Source of the DNA: CBDDHT01 sp965227905
Lineage (GTDB): Bacteria > Pseudomonadota > Alphaproteobacteria > Rhizobiales > Methyloligellaceae
Length of the DNA stretch: 64,000 bases
Assembly (NCBI GenBank): GCA_965227905.1
Contig: OZ245780.1
Location: 3,348,001-3,412,000, forward strand
Reading direction: 5' to 3'
In this document: positions 18,741 through 28,353 of the stretch, in pieces
How positions within the stretch are numbered: the first letter of the stretch is position 1
How the letters are laid out: every line of letters begins with the position of its first letter
The notes under the pieces: generated by a model
The model's input: the letters and a program-made list of their open reading frames with translations, nothing else
The model's database searches: none
Told to the model about the DNA's origin: nothing
Made by a program: the position numbers and the translations under genes

Positions 18741-20060
18741 TTACGAGTCCGCCATATGTTTCAGCGGATCGACAGGCTTTGAACCTTTCCGAAGCTCAAA
18801 GTGCAGTTGCGGCTTACCAACCGAACCGGTCTTCCCTGCTTTCGCAATGATCTGTCCGCGCTTGACCTTATCTCCGCGTTTCACGATCAATTTGTCGTTG
18901 TGTGCATAGGCGGTCACCCAGTTATTGGCATGCCGAACCAGGATTAGATTGCCATATCCTTTCAACTCGCTGCCAGCGTAGGCAACAACGCCATTCTCCG
19001 CTGCCTTGACGGATGTGCCTTTTGGAACGGCAACATTGATGCCGTCATTGTGCTTTCCATTCGGCTTTGGGCCGAATTTGGAGAGGATTCGGCCACGAAC
19101 AGGCCAACGAAATCGCGTTCCAGCCAGAGGCGCAGGGCTTGGAAGGGTCTTGCGCGCGGCGACCCGTTTCTCAGGCGCTTTTGGTTTTGGCCGGCTCGAT
19201 GGCAGTTCGACTTTACCTCGAGAGGCAATGCGAACAGGTTTCGTCTGGGTCTTGGCCGTCTCAACGGGGATCCGATGCGTCCGAACGACCCGCGGCGCCT
19301 GTCCGCGAACAGGGCTTGCTGCCGGAATCGGTACGGAACGGGTGTCGCGGCTGGCGACGGTCTGCGGCAGTGGAGCATCCGACTCACGTGGAATCGAAAT
19401 AACCTGACCAGGACTGATGCGGCTTGCCCGCGAAAGCCGGTTGAATGAGGCCAATTGCTTGTGGTCGACATTGTGCCGTCGGGCAATCGAATAGATGGAG
19501 TCGCCACGTTTCACCGTGTAGGTGCTTGGCTGATAAGCTGTGGGGATACGCAAGACTTGTCCGATACTCAGACGATTGCCGCGCATGTTATTGGCGGCCC
19601 GAATCTGTTCGACCGGCGTATCGTAGCGGCGCGACAGGCTGTAGAGCGTGTCGCCACGTTTTACCTCGATATCATGACTTGCTTGTTGCGCGCGCGGGCG
19701 GGCGGGCGCAGGTGCTCGTGATACGGGTCGTGCTGGTGTGCGCGGTGCTGCGAGCGGCGCGCGTGACACTTCTCGCGATTGCTCCAGACGCGAATAATCT
19801 TTGGATTGACGGTCGGACACGACATCAGACTGACGTCGCTCTTCCACATCATACACAGGCTCGCGCGGCACTGGCGGCAATGACGCTGTGGTGAGCTTTT
19901 CGTCGGAACTCTTGCGGTTTTCGAACGCGCTTGCGAAATCGAACCGCGATACGTTGCCGCTACAACCTGAAACTGCGAGAGCAAGCACTATCGTCGCGGC
20001 CGGGGCAATAGCCCTCAGTCGACGATGAGCCGTGTCCCCATACGGCTTTGCACCAATCAT
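18741..20060 (-). CDS. LysM and M23 (LytM) domain lipoprotein, probable amidase activator
   Basis: The 439-residue lipoprotein has lipobox VSGC. It carries two LysM domains (EVKRGDTLYSLSRRYDTPVE and YTVKRGDSIYSIARRHNVDH) and a C-terminal M23 fold ending in LHFELRKGSKPVDPLKHM. The first zinc-ligand motif reads HNDGINVAV, with asparagine where active M23 enzymes have the metal-binding aspartate, and the last motif has QLHFE instead of HxH. It is therefore likely a non-catalytic NlpD/EnvC-type activator of cell-wall amidases during division. The ATG at 20060 has a purine-rich site upstream. A GTG three codons earlier is possible. Confidence 0.9.
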   Translation of the reverse strand: MIGAKPYGDTAHRRLRAIAPAATIVLALAVSGCSGNVSRFDFASAFENRKSSDEKLTTASLPPVPREPVYDVEERRQSDVVSDRQSKDYSRLEQSREVSRAPLAAPRTPARPVSRAPAPARPRAQQASHDIEVKRGDTLYSLSRRYDTPVEQIRAANNMRGNRLSIGQVLRIPTAYQPSTYTVKRGDSIYSIARRHNVDHKQLASFNRLSRASRISPGQVISIPRESDAPLPQTVASRDTRSVPIPAASPVRGQAPRVVRTHRIPVETAKTQTKPVRIASRGKVELPSSRPKPKAPEKRVAARKTLPSPAPLAGTRFRWPVRGRILSKFGPKPNGKHNDGINVAVPKGTSVKAAENGVVAYAGSELKGYGNLILVRHANNWVTAYAHNDKLIVKRGDKVKRGQIIAKAGKTGSVGKPQLHFELRKGSKPVDPLKHMADS

Positions 20061-20202
20061 GAAACCCACCTTTCCTTATTGCGATCAGTAAAGCGCTGAA
20101 GGCGTAAACAAGGTCTTAAGGCGTTGGGTTTGTGATGGTGATTACAGGCGTGTTTGGCAGTCGGGATTCACAGTTTAAAGGATGAAAATGTGCAGCTTCG
20201 CA

Positions 20203-20397
20203 TTATCGGCTTGGACCATCGATCAAACGACCTGATCCATTACCGTTGGGATTATAACGACGCGAATCGTCGTTTTCCTTATCTTTTCCAATGAGATTGA
20301 ACGATGGAAAGCTGAAATTGGTACGTTGGGCACAACCGCTGACGATGACCGCCAGGGCGATGGGTACAACAAGACAAAAAGTACGAAACATAGGCAT
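20203..20397 (-). CDS. Small lipoprotein
   Basis: The 64-residue protein (from the ATG at 20397; a second ATG lies at 20391) has a lipoprotein signal ending in lipobox VSGC. A short polar tail rich in asparagine, serine and arginine follows. No domain is recognised. It lies between pcm and the LysM/M23 gene, all on the same strand. Confidence 0.55.
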   Translation of the reverse strand: MPMFRTFCLVVPIALAVIVSGCAQRTNFSFPSFNLIGKDKENDDSRRYNPNGNGSGRLIDGPSR

Positions 20398-20501
20398 AGG
20401 CGCTGCGCGGGCTTGGTTACGGTACAACAATGTCTTTCTCCCGATACTGGGAGTAAACGCTGTTATTGGTTAATTTTTTGCAAACATCGCGACGCCCCCG
20501 C

Positions 20502-21170
20502 TCACGATCCGTTGTCAGTATCCTTGTTCTGATCTCTTTTGACCCGCCCCTTAACCAGCGGCACGAAGCGGACCGGCAGAAGCTCTTTGTGTGTTATGCC
20601 GTCCTCGGTTTTATCGATCTGGACGAGAACCTGTTCGTTCCGCGTCGGCCCCATGGGCAGGATCATCCGACCACCGACCTTTAGCTGCTCTATGAGAGCC
20701 TCGGGCATCTCCGTCGCCGCTGCCGTGACGATGATCCGGTCATACGGCGCCTTCGGCGGCCATCCCAGCCAACCGTCCCCTATGATCGTGGTGACATTGT
20801 GGATGCCGAGCGCGCGTAGACGTTTGTCGGCGCCGGCCTGCAACTCTCGGTAACGCTCGATCGTATGGATTTCTGCGCATAGATGCGAAAGAACAGCAGC
20901 CTGATAGCCCGATCCCGTGCCAATTTCGAGAACGCTGTGTCCCTCCTCAGGAGCCAGCTTTTCGGTCATGTAGGCAACCACATAGGGTTGGGATATTGTT
21001 TGCCCGCAATCGATGGGAAGTGCCGAATCCATATAGGCTTCGGCGACAAATGCCGGATCCACAAATTCTTCTCGCGGGACCATCTCCATCGCGCGCAAGA
21101 CGCGGGTGTCGGAAATGCCGCTGCGACGCAAACCGAGTATGAGACCGACGCGGTCAAGCGTGCTTGCCAT
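20502..21170 (-). CDS. pcm: Protein-L-isoaspartate O-methyltransferase
   Basis: The 222-residue enzyme methylates L-isoaspartyl residues in damaged proteins to start their repair. It contains VLEIGTGSGYQAAVLS as SAM-binding motif I, the ISQPYVVAYMTEKL segment and PYDRIIVTAAATEMPEALIEQLK, all typical of PIMT. It lies near surE, with which it is often paired, although here a divergent DUF5330 gene separates them. Confidence 0.95.
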   Translation of the reverse strand: MASTLDRVGLILGLRRSGISDTRVLRAMEMVPREEFVDPAFVAEAYMDSALPIDCGQTISQPYVVAYMTEKLAPEEGHSVLEIGTGSGYQAAVLSHLCAEIHTIERYRELQAGADKRLRALGIHNVTTIIGDGWLGWPPKAPYDRIIVTAAATEMPEALIEQLKVGGRMILPMGPTRNEQVLVQIDKTEDGITHKELLPVRFVPLVKGRVKRDQNKDTDNGS

Positions 21171-21550
21171 ATGTTATTGCCGTCCACTGCCTGCCGAGAC
21201 AGCTCGCCGTCGACTTCGATCGACGCTGCTCAGTTGCCCATTATTCAATGATTCCATAGTCCTGTCGCGTCTTGCTTGACGCGTCGCATTTCCCGTCAAA
21301 ATCGGGGTTGGATGGCCCTACCCTCTGCGGTCATCCATTGTGCGTGGCGATACCGTTCGATCTCGGTGTTGCTGCTAGCGCCATCCGAAAGGCAACCGTT
21401 AACAAACCCTGGCTTTCGACAAAACAGTTTTAGAGAAATTTTCATCAAGTATATCTCGTGTCCTAGCATCCATATTTGATGTTTCTTGGAACGTATTTGC
21501 TACTCTTGCCTTGTCTTCGGTAGAGACGAGCAAGAAAAGGGGGCAGATCA
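21171..21550. other. Intergenic region between pcm and the DUF5330 gene
   Basis: About 380 bases of lower G+C content separate the divergent genes. No RNA gene or repeat is visible. The purine run AAAAGGGGGCAG just before 21551 is the ribosome binding site of the next gene. Confidence 0.35.
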
Positions 21551-21970
21551 ATGTTTCTTGTCAGAACTGCATTTTGGTTGGTGCTTATTGTTTGTCTTTT
21601 TCCGACAGACAAGAACACACAGCAAGAGTTGCTCGGAACAGCAGCGGCCACCTATCAGGATTTGAGTGCATTCTGTCTGCGAAACCCAGAGGCCTGCGCC
21701 AAAAGCAAGGTGGCCTTTGAGGAATTCAGCGAAAAGGCAAAATTCGGCGCCGTGATGCTGACCAATTTCGCAAAGGATTCTTATCGAGGTGCATCCGTCG
21801 AATCCGAAGCAAAACCTCTCATTGAGAAGCGCGTTCCGGCAGAACCTGCATCTTACAGGCCCGCGCCCGTCAAACAGACGCCTGTCAAACCGGAAGTCCG
21901 CGGAACACTCAAACGCGGCGACCAGGAATCGAAAGGTCTTTGGTGCAAGCGCCCGCCGGCCGGCTGCTAA
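21551..21970 (+). CDS. DUF5330-like small exported or membrane-anchored protein
   Basis: The 139-residue protein starts MFLVRTAFWLVLIVCLFPTD, a short membrane segment. It continues with a helix containing the CLRNPEACAKSK cysteine pair and KAKFGAVMLTNFAKD, matching the alphaproteobacterial DUF5330 family. The C-terminus is proline- and lysine-rich and ends with two more cysteines. Its function is unknown. Confidence 0.72.
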   Translation: MFLVRTAFWLVLIVCLFPTDKNTQQELLGTAAATYQDLSAFCLRNPEACAKSKVAFEEFSEKAKFGAVMLTNFAKDSYRGASVESEAKPLIEKRVPAEPASYRPAPVKQTPVKPEVRGTLKRGDQESKGLWCKRPPAGC

Positions 21971-22009
21971 AACCGACGAGAGCTTCCGGCCGAATTGTCG
22001 GAAGCGCTC

Positions 22010-22774
22010 CTATCCTTCCAGAACAGCTTTCAACGCCCGACTGGTATCTGCATGAGTTAGATCGAGTTTTAGTGGCGTTACTGATATTCGACCACCGTAA
22101 ACCGCCCAAAGATCGGTCCCTTCCGGAGGACGCGAAAGACGGCGCTCGAATCCGAGCCAGTAATAGGGATTTCCGCGTGTATCCATCCGGTCTTCGATGT
22201 TCAACAGTCCCTGATCGCGCCGCCCCTGAGATGTCACCACGGTCTCGACAACGTCTTCCGGAGCGCGATCTGGAAAATTGACATTCAACATCACATCGTC
22301 AGGCCATCCGGTATCCAGCAATTGACGAACAAGGCCGCCGCCGAGTTTCATTGGCGTTTCCCAGTGCAGCCGGTCCGACGTCTCAAAGCCATAGGCAAGA
22401 CTGAATGCAATCGACGGAACACCGAGCAACATCCCTTCCATGGCGCCGGCAATCGTCCCGGAATAGGCGACATCGTCAGCCATATTCTGCCCCCGGTTGA
22501 CACCGGACAGGACAAGATCGGGACGTGCATCCGCCATGAGAAAGCGAATGCCCATAATGGCGCAATCAGTCGGTGTACCTTTTACAGCGAAGGTTTTGTC
22601 GCCGATCTGCCGGCACCGCAAAGGCTCATGGAGCGTAAGCGAATGAGATGCACCGCTCTGGTCTGTTTCCGGCGCCACCGTCCACACATCATCCGAAATC
22701 TCGGATGCGATCTGCTGCAGGACGTCCAGACCGGGCGCGTTGATACCATCATCATTCGTCACCAGAATGCGCAT
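22010..22774 (-). CDS. surE: 5'/3'-nucleotidase SurE
   Basis: The 254-residue metal-dependent nucleotidase dephosphorylates nucleoside monophosphates in the cytoplasm, mainly under stress or in stationary phase. The N-terminal RILVTNDDGINAPG carries the aspartate pair that binds metal. SGASHSLTLHEPL, SGVNRGQNMADDVAYSGTI and NVNFPD are further SurE blocks. It starts four bases after the serS stop, so both belong to one transcript. Confidence 0.96.
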   Translation of the reverse strand: MRILVTNDDGINAPGLDVLQQIASEISDDVWTVAPETDQSGASHSLTLHEPLRCRQIGDKTFAVKGTPTDCAIMGIRFLMADARPDLVLSGVNRGQNMADDVAYSGTIAGAMEGMLLGVPSIAFSLAYGFETSDRLHWETPMKLGGGLVRQLLDTGWPDDVMLNVNFPDRAPEDVVETVVTSQGRRDQGLLNIEDRMDTRGNPYYWLGFERRLSRPPEGTDLWAVYGGRISVTPLKLDLTHADTSRALKAVLEG

Positions 22775-22778
22775 AACT

Positions 22779-24059
22779 TTAGGCGGCTCCGATTGTGGTT
22801 AGACCGCCCATATAGGGCTGTAGCGCCTCGGGCACATCAATGCCGCCATCGCTTCGCTGATAGTTTTCCATGAGTGCAATCATTGTGCGGCCGACAGCAA
22901 GGCCGGAACCGTTCAATGTATGGACGAATGCAAGGTCCCGGCTGCCGTCGATACGGTAACGGGCGTTCATCCGTCGCGCCTGGAAGTCGCCACAGACCGA
23001 ACAGCTTGAGATTTCCCGGTAACGCTCCTGCCCTGGCAGCCAGACCTCGATGTCGTAGGTCTTGCGGGCGCCAAAACCCATATCGCCCGTCGATAGGACA
23101 ACAACCTGATAAGGTAGCCCCAGTCGCTTCAGAATCTCCTCGGCACAGCCGGTCATCCGCTCCAGTTCGTCAAGCGAGGTGTCAGCCGACGTGATCGAGA
23201 CCATTTCGACTTTGGAGAATTGATGCTGGCGGATCATGCCGCGCGTGTCTTTGCCGGCCGCACCCGCTTCAGAGCGAAAACACTGGGTCCAGGCCGTATA
23301 GCGCTGCGGCAGATCGCTTTCCTCTATGACCGTTCCCCGAACCAGATTGGTCAGTGGAACCTCGGCAGTCGGGATCAGCCAATAATCGTTCTTGGTAGCA
23401 AAAAGATCTTCGCCGAACTTGGGCAACTGCCCCGTGCCGAACAGAGCGTCGTCGCGGACCAATGCCGGCGGCACAATCTCCTGATAGCCAAATTCGCCCG
23501 TATGCATATCGAGCATGAAGGCTGCCAGTGCCCGTTCGAGCCGGGCCAAGGCGCCTTTGAGGATGACAAACCGGGCACCCGATAGCTTTGCCGCGGTTTC
23601 GAAGTCCATCAGGCCCAGAGCTTCGCCGAGTTCAAAGTGCTCTTTGGGCTTAAAGTCGTATGTCGGTACTTCGCCCCACGTTCTGGCGATTTCATTGGCG
23701 CTTTCATCCGCGCCGACCGGAACATCGTCGAGGGGCAGATTCGGAATCGCGGCAAGCAAGCCATCCAGCTTGGCGTTCAGGGTCCGCTCTGTGTCTTCTC
23801 CGCCCTGAATCTTGGCTTTCAGCGCCGCAACTTCGTCGATCAGCGGCTGTGCAGCCGAATCGTCCCCGGAGGCTTTGGCTTTGCCAATCTCTTTCGAGGC
23901 CGCATTTCGCCTCGCCTGCGCGTCCTGAAGCTCCTGCAGGAGCTCTCTCCGCTCCTTGTCGCAAGCCAGAATAGTTGCGGACAGCGGCTCAGCACCGCGT
24001 TTTTCGAGGCCGGCATCAAAGGCCTCCGGATTGTCTCTGATCCACCTAAGATCGTGCAC
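22779..24059 (-). CDS. serS: Serine--tRNA ligase
   Basis: The 426-residue class II synthetase has the long N-terminal coiled-coil arm (residues about 30-110) that holds tRNA-Ser. The catalytic motifs include CFRSEAGAAGKDTRGMIRQHQFSKVE (motif 2 region, given in part) and the final GSGLAVGRTMIALMENYQ (motif 3). Length and order are standard. Confidence 0.97.
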   Translation of the reverse strand: MHDLRWIRDNPEAFDAGLEKRGAEPLSATILACDKERRELLQELQDAQARRNAASKEIGKAKASGDDSAAQPLIDEVAALKAKIQGGEDTERTLNAKLDGLLAAIPNLPLDDVPVGADESANEIARTWGEVPTYDFKPKEHFELGEALGLMDFETAAKLSGARFVILKGALARLERALAAFMLDMHTGEFGYQEIVPPALVRDDALFGTGQLPKFGEDLFATKNDYWLIPTAEVPLTNLVRGTVIEESDLPQRYTAWTQCFRSEAGAAGKDTRGMIRQHQFSKVEMVSITSADTSLDELERMTGCAEEILKRLGLPYQVVVLSTGDMGFGARKTYDIEVWLPGQERYREISSCSVCGDFQARRMNARYRIDGSRDLAFVHTLNGSGLAVGRTMIALMENYQRSDGGIDVPEALQPYMGGLTTIGAA

Positions 24060-24328
24060 CGACTTCCCTCTTAGAAATGTTTGAAATCAACCGATACGTG
24101 CCAAGATCGCGTCCTGACTCGCCGCTTGAGCCATCCTATACGCGGCGCATCTCCCGGCGTCCAGCGACGCAGAAACCGAATTCTGGCGTTTTTGGCTGAG
24201 TTTTGCCGGGTTTGCCTGTTACAAACAGATGAGTGGCGAAGCGTCCACAGGCCTGATTATAGGGTGTGATTCGCTCTGAGCGTCCCTATATACTGTTTGT
24301 CCCGTCGACGGGGGTGTCAGGAGTAGTA

Positions 24329-26536
24329 ATGGCCAAGCTCAGTGAGCTTGCGACGCGGATCTGGTTGAGACGAGAAGAAGCACGCCTTCGGCGGGACGAG
24401 TCCGATGAAGGTTTGCCAGGTCTGGAAAAGCGCAAGCAGCGACGTTTTACGAGATGGCATGTTCCGCTGCTGTCCCCCGCCTTGAATCTGGCGGTGATTG
24501 GCGGCGGCGCTCTGACGCTTGCCGGCATGGCATTCGTTCCCGATCCAGCCAAGGACTACCCGGTCGAAAAAACTCTGGACCTGCGCGACAAGCGTCAACT
24601 GGTCATTATCGACGACAAAGGGACAGCATTTGCAAATCGTGGCGGCTGCGTGGATGCGGCTGTCACACGTAACGAACTTCCTCAACATTTTGTCGATGCC
24701 CTGACATCGATGGAAGATCGCCGGTTTTACTCTCACCTTGGTATCGATCCGCTCGGTATTGCTCGTGCGATGATGCGGAATATCGAAGCAGGCCGGATTG
24801 TCGAGGGCGGCAGTACGCTGACGCAGCAATTGGTGAAGCAGGTCTATCTGACCCGCGACAAGACATATGAGCGCAAGCTGAAAGAACTTGTCATCGTTCT
24901 GCGGCTCGAATTGATGCTGACCAAGGATCAGATTCTCGAGCGCTATCTCAATGCCGCCTATTTCGGCCAGGGCTGCCATGGCCTTCGCGCCGCGGCGACG
25001 CACTATTTCAAAAAAGCGGTGAGCGATCTGAGCGTCTCGGAATCGGCGTTTCTCGTCGCCCTGCTCCGCTCGCCATCCAAGCTTGCCCAATTCAATGAAG
25101 CCGCCCAAAAGCGTCAACAGCTCGTGCTTCAAGCCATGGTTGAGACAGGCACACTGGACGAAGACAAGCTCGCGTCCGTCGAGCCGGCCGATTTCAAGAA
25201 CGATAACGAGAATACATTCGGTGCCTATTATGCCGACTGGATTGCACAAACCACCGACGTGCCGGACGACGGTGAGACGGCGCCGCTCCAGGTCCACACA
25301 AGCTTCGATCCCAAACTTCAGAAGATGGCCGAAAAAGCGGTCGAGAACATCCTTTCCAAGACCGGCAAACGCCGCAAGGCCAGTCAGGCCGCGCTTGTCG
25401 CCATGCGTCCGGACGGCCGGGTTGTCGCGATGGTTGGCGGTCGGAGCTACGATAAAAGTCAGTTCAACCGTGCCTTTCAGGCAGCGCGTCAGCCGGGTTC
25501 CGCTTTCAAAACGTTCGTCTATCTGGCGGCCTTGAGGCAAGGCGCACAACCGCAGATGCAGGTCTATGACGAGCCGATCGCGATCGGCGATTGGGCACCA
25601 CAGAACTTCGGTCATAACTTCCGCGGCCTCGTGACACTGCAAGGTGCGTTCGCCGGGTCGATCAACACGGTTGCGGTCCGCTTGTCGGAAACCGTTGGCC
25701 GGGACGAAGTGATCTCCGCTGCACGCGATCTCGGCATCACATCCACCCTGCAGTCGACACCGAGCATCGCGCTGGGCACATCCGAGGTCAATCTGGTCGA
25801 GCTGACGTCCGCTTATGCAGCGATTTCGGCCAACGCCTATCCGCTCAAACCATGGGGTGTGATGGGTTTTGACGAAAAGTCGGCAGCTGAAGCCAAGCCG
25901 CCGAAAGGGTCTGGAGAATGGAATCTGATGGTCGGCAACGACCTGCGCCAGATGATGGCGTCAGTCGTTTCCCAGGGGACGGCCCGCGGCGCGCGCATCG
26001 GTATCGCCGCCTATGGCAAGACCGGTACCAGCCAGGACTATCGCGATGCGTGGTTTGTTGGATTTGCAGGTAATCTGGTTGTGGGCGTCTGGGTCGGCAA
26101 CGACGACAACTCCTCCATGCGCGGTGTCACCGGCGGCAACATGCCGGCCATGATCTGGCGCCAGTTCATGAGTGCAGCGCGCAAAGGCGATCCGAAATTC
26201 CGCTCAAGGCGGACCCGCGTCGCAGCATTCAAGGCCAAGCGACGCAATATGCCGATTGGAACAGGCGCGGCGCTCGCCAGCCTGCTAATGTCGCCGTATC
26301 AGCAGGAAGAACTCTATTCCGACCGGTATAATGACAATTTCTGGGGCGGCTGGTGGGGCCGCGGCAGACAAGACCGCGCGACGCTTCGTGAGGAGCGGCG
26401 GTATCGGCGATATCAGGAACGGGAGATGCGACGCGCTCAAGAGCGCCAGGACAGGCGCTTCGGACGCGGCGGGGACCGACGTTTCCGAGAGCGGCGTCAA
26501 CGCAGACAAACGATCGATAGCGGCGGCGGCGCCTAG
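24329..26536 (+). CDS. Bifunctional penicillin-binding protein (glycosyltransferase GT51 and transpeptidase)
   Basis: The 735-residue class A PBP polymerises and cross-links peptidoglycan. After a basic cytoplasmic head it has one membrane segment (residues about 50-70). The GT51 domain has catalytic glutamate 129 in EDRRFYSHLGIDPLG and the GGSTLTQQLVKQ motif. The transpeptidase domain has serine 391 in PGSAFK and KTG at 564-566. The last 60 residues are extremely arginine-rich (RRYRRYQEREMRRAQERQDR), unusual for PBP1 proteins. The ATG at 24329 has CAGGAG upstream. It is divergent from serS. Confidence 0.93.
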   Translation: MAKLSELATRIWLRREEARLRRDESDEGLPGLEKRKQRRFTRWHVPLLSPALNLAVIGGGALTLAGMAFVPDPAKDYPVEKTLDLRDKRQLVIIDDKGTAFANRGGCVDAAVTRNELPQHFVDALTSMEDRRFYSHLGIDPLGIARAMMRNIEAGRIVEGGSTLTQQLVKQVYLTRDKTYERKLKELVIVLRLELMLTKDQILERYLNAAYFGQGCHGLRAAATHYFKKAVSDLSVSESAFLVALLRSPSKLAQFNEAAQKRQQLVLQAMVETGTLDEDKLASVEPADFKNDNENTFGAYYADWIAQTTDVPDDGETAPLQVHTSFDPKLQKMAEKAVENILSKTGKRRKASQAALVAMRPDGRVVAMVGGRSYDKSQFNRAFQAARQPGSAFKTFVYLAALRQGAQPQMQVYDEPIAIGDWAPQNFGHNFRGLVTLQGAFAGSINTVAVRLSETVGRDEVISAARDLGITSTLQSTPSIALGTSEVNLVELTSAYAAISANAYPLKPWGVMGFDEKSAAEAKPPKGSGEWNLMVGNDLRQMMASVVSQGTARGARIGIAAYGKTGTSQDYRDAWFVGFAGNLVVGVWVGNDDNSSMRGVTGGNMPAMIWRQFMSAARKGDPKFRSRRTRVAAFKAKRRNMPIGTGAALASLLMSPYQQEELYSDRYNDNFWGGWWGRGRQDRATLREERRYRRYQEREMRRAQERQDRRFGRGGDRRFRERRQRRQTIDSGGGA

Positions 26537-26576
26537 CTGTACCGTGAGGCGCCTTGTTCAGGCGCACCCACGCACA

Positions 26577-26658
26577 ACGTCCCGGACTTGATCCGGGACT
26601 CAGGGCGAAACACTGTGGAATTGCCGCAAAGCCCTGGGCCCCGGATCAAGTTCGGGGC
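26577..26658. repeat. REP-like palindromic repeat, copy 1
   Basis: This 82-base unit begins AACGTCCCGGACTTGATCC and ends CCGGATCAAGTTCGGGG, so its ends are inverted repeats of about 18 bases. An inner AGGGC/GCCCT pair frames GAAACACTGTGGAATTGCCG. It lies in the gene-free stretch 26537-26963 between the PBP gene and tatC. Such units are common intergenic repeats in alphaproteobacterial genomes. Confidence 0.8.
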
Positions 26659-26841
26659 ATTGCGTTTTTTGACTGTTTAACTCGGCAAACAGATCGCAGC
26701 ATGTCGGGTTGTGTGACTCAATCAGCTCCATTCCGATTTCGTCGCCACCTCTTGAGCGTGTGCCCACGACTTCGTGCGAACGCAAGGTCCAGAAAACACT
26801 CCATGTAGACATAGTAGCTTATGCCAGCCGCTCGTTAACAG

Positions 26842-26925
26842 AACGTCCCGGACTTGATCCGGGACCCAGGGCGAAACACTGTGGAATTGCCGCAAAGCCC
26901 TAGGCCTTGGATCAAGTCCGGGGCG
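26842..26925. repeat. REP-like palindromic repeat, copy 2
   Basis: This is a second copy of the unit 265 bases downstream in the same orientation, with about five base differences, mostly in the right arm. The bases between the two copies contain no credible gene. Confidence 0.8.
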
Positions 26926-26963
26926 TAGAGCGATTTGCAAATTCAAGTAGGAGAATCGAGGTC

Positions 26964-27761
26964 TCAGTCCTCGTCGTCTTCTTGCTCGCGTTCGGCGGCG
27001 GCTGCTGCACGTTTCTTTTCGACCATACCGACCGATATGATCGAGATCTCATAGAGCAGCAATGTCGGGAGTGCGAGACCGATCTGGCTGATAGGGTCGG
27101 GCGGCGTCAGGAAAGCGGCTGCCGCAAACACGCCAACGATCGCGTATTTGCGTTTGGACTTCAATCCGGCCGCAGTCGCAAAGCCTGCTCTTGCCAGGAG
27201 CGTCAGCAGGACCGGCAACTGAAAACAGATTCCAAACGCCAGGATCAGTGTCATGATCAGCCCGAGATATTCGCTCACCTTTGCTGTCAGCTGAATATTG
27301 ACCACGTCGTCACCTGTCTGTTGCATCGACAGGAAGAAGGTCATCGCAAGGGGCATCACCACGAAATAGACCAACGATCCGCCGATGATGAAAAGGATCG
27401 GTGTGGCAATCAGAAAAGGCAGGAAGGCGCCGCGCTCATTCTTGTACAGACCCGGCGCCACAAACATGTAGAGCTGTGAGGCGATAATCGGGAAAGCCAG
27501 AGCGATCGCGCCAAAAAGCGATAGCTTGAGTTGGGTGAAGAAAAACTCTTGTGGAGCGGTGTAGATCATCTCGATCCGCGCTTCGCCACCGACAGCCTGC
27601 TCATAAGGCCAGAGCAGAAAATTGTAGATCTCGTTTGCGAAAAAGAAACAGACGAGGAAACCGATGAAGATCGCCACAAGCGTCCAAAGGAGCCGCGTCC
27701 GCAGCTCCATGAGATGTTCCATCAAGGGCGCCTTCGACGCGTCGATTTCACTTTCGCTCAT
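26964..27761 (-). CDS. tatC: Sec-independent protein translocase TatC
   Basis: The 265-residue membrane protein has six hydrophobic segments. The N-terminal APLMEHLMELRTRLLWTLVA motif binds twin-arginine signals, and FFFTQLKLSLFGAIALAFP and SEYLGLIMTLILAFG are further TatC blocks. It ends in a charged tail (EKKRAAAAAEREQEDDED). It lies six bases after tatB in a tatA-tatB-tatC run. Confidence 0.97.
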   Translation of the reverse strand: MSESEIDASKAPLMEHLMELRTRLLWTLVAIFIGFLVCFFFANEIYNFLLWPYEQAVGGEARIEMIYTAPQEFFFTQLKLSLFGAIALAFPIIASQLYMFVAPGLYKNERGAFLPFLIATPILFIIGGSLVYFVVMPLAMTFFLSMQQTGDDVVNIQLTAKVSEYLGLIMTLILAFGICFQLPVLLTLLARAGFATAAGLKSKRKYAIVGVFAAAAFLTPPDPISQIGLALPTLLLYEISIISVGMVEKKRAAAAAEREQEDDED

Positions 27762-27766
27762 CGGAT

Positions 27767-28288
27767 CTAGGTTTCGCTCTTAACGGGCGGCAACGCGGCC
27801 TCGGATGTCTCGTTCGTCGGCCCGGCAACAGGCTCTTCACTTGACGCAACATGTTGATCGGCCGGTTTCTGCACCTCTACCGTATCGCTGCTATCTTCAA
27901 CACCATCGTCGGTCCAAGACTCGGTGTCCGGCTTGGCCGTCTCCGTAGTATCCGTCGTGGCGTCGGGTGCTTTCCCGTCATCCTTTTCGATGCCGGATTT
28001 GATGTCCTCTGCCGTCTTCTTGAGAGGATCCAGACTGTCCGTCACCGCTTCCCGAATATCGTTGAGCGGATTCAGGTTGCTGACACCTTCCACGCTCGAC
28101 TTCAGCTCGTCGAACTCGCTGTCGCGAAGCGCTTCATCGAACTGACTGCGGAACTCATTTGCCGTGCGGCGAAGCTTGCCGGCATACTGCCCGAGAGAGC
28201 GCAGCATGCGCGGCAAATCCTTGGGTCCGACCACAATGATCGCGACCACCGCTATAATGAGGAGTTCGGTCCAGCCGATGTCCAGCAT
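27767..28288 (-). CDS. tatB: Sec-independent protein translocase TatB
   Basis: The 173-residue protein has the single N-terminal membrane helix (DIGWTELLIIAVVAIIVVGP) followed by KDLPRMLRSLGQYAGKLRRT, the amphipathic helix of TatB. A long acidic, threonine- and aspartate-rich tail fills residues 100-173. It forms the receptor complex with TatC. Confidence 0.95.
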   Translation of the reverse strand: MLDIGWTELLIIAVVAIIVVGPKDLPRMLRSLGQYAGKLRRTANEFRSQFDEALRDSEFDELKSSVEGVSNLNPLNDIREAVTDSLDPLKKTAEDIKSGIEKDDGKAPDATTDTTETAKPDTESWTDDGVEDSSDTVEVQKPADQHVASSEEPVAGPTNETSEAALPPVKSET

Positions 28289-28353
28289 GGGTTATAAGCC
28301 TTGATCGCGCTTGGGCTCGGAGCGTGACGAATTGCCACCCGTCGAGCGCCCGC

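Noticed and set aside
24317..25642. A 441-codon open frame antisense to the penicillin-binding protein gene
   Set aside because: High G+C makes long antisense frames common. The plus strand holds clear GT51 and transpeptidase motifs and the antisense text has no family-like features.
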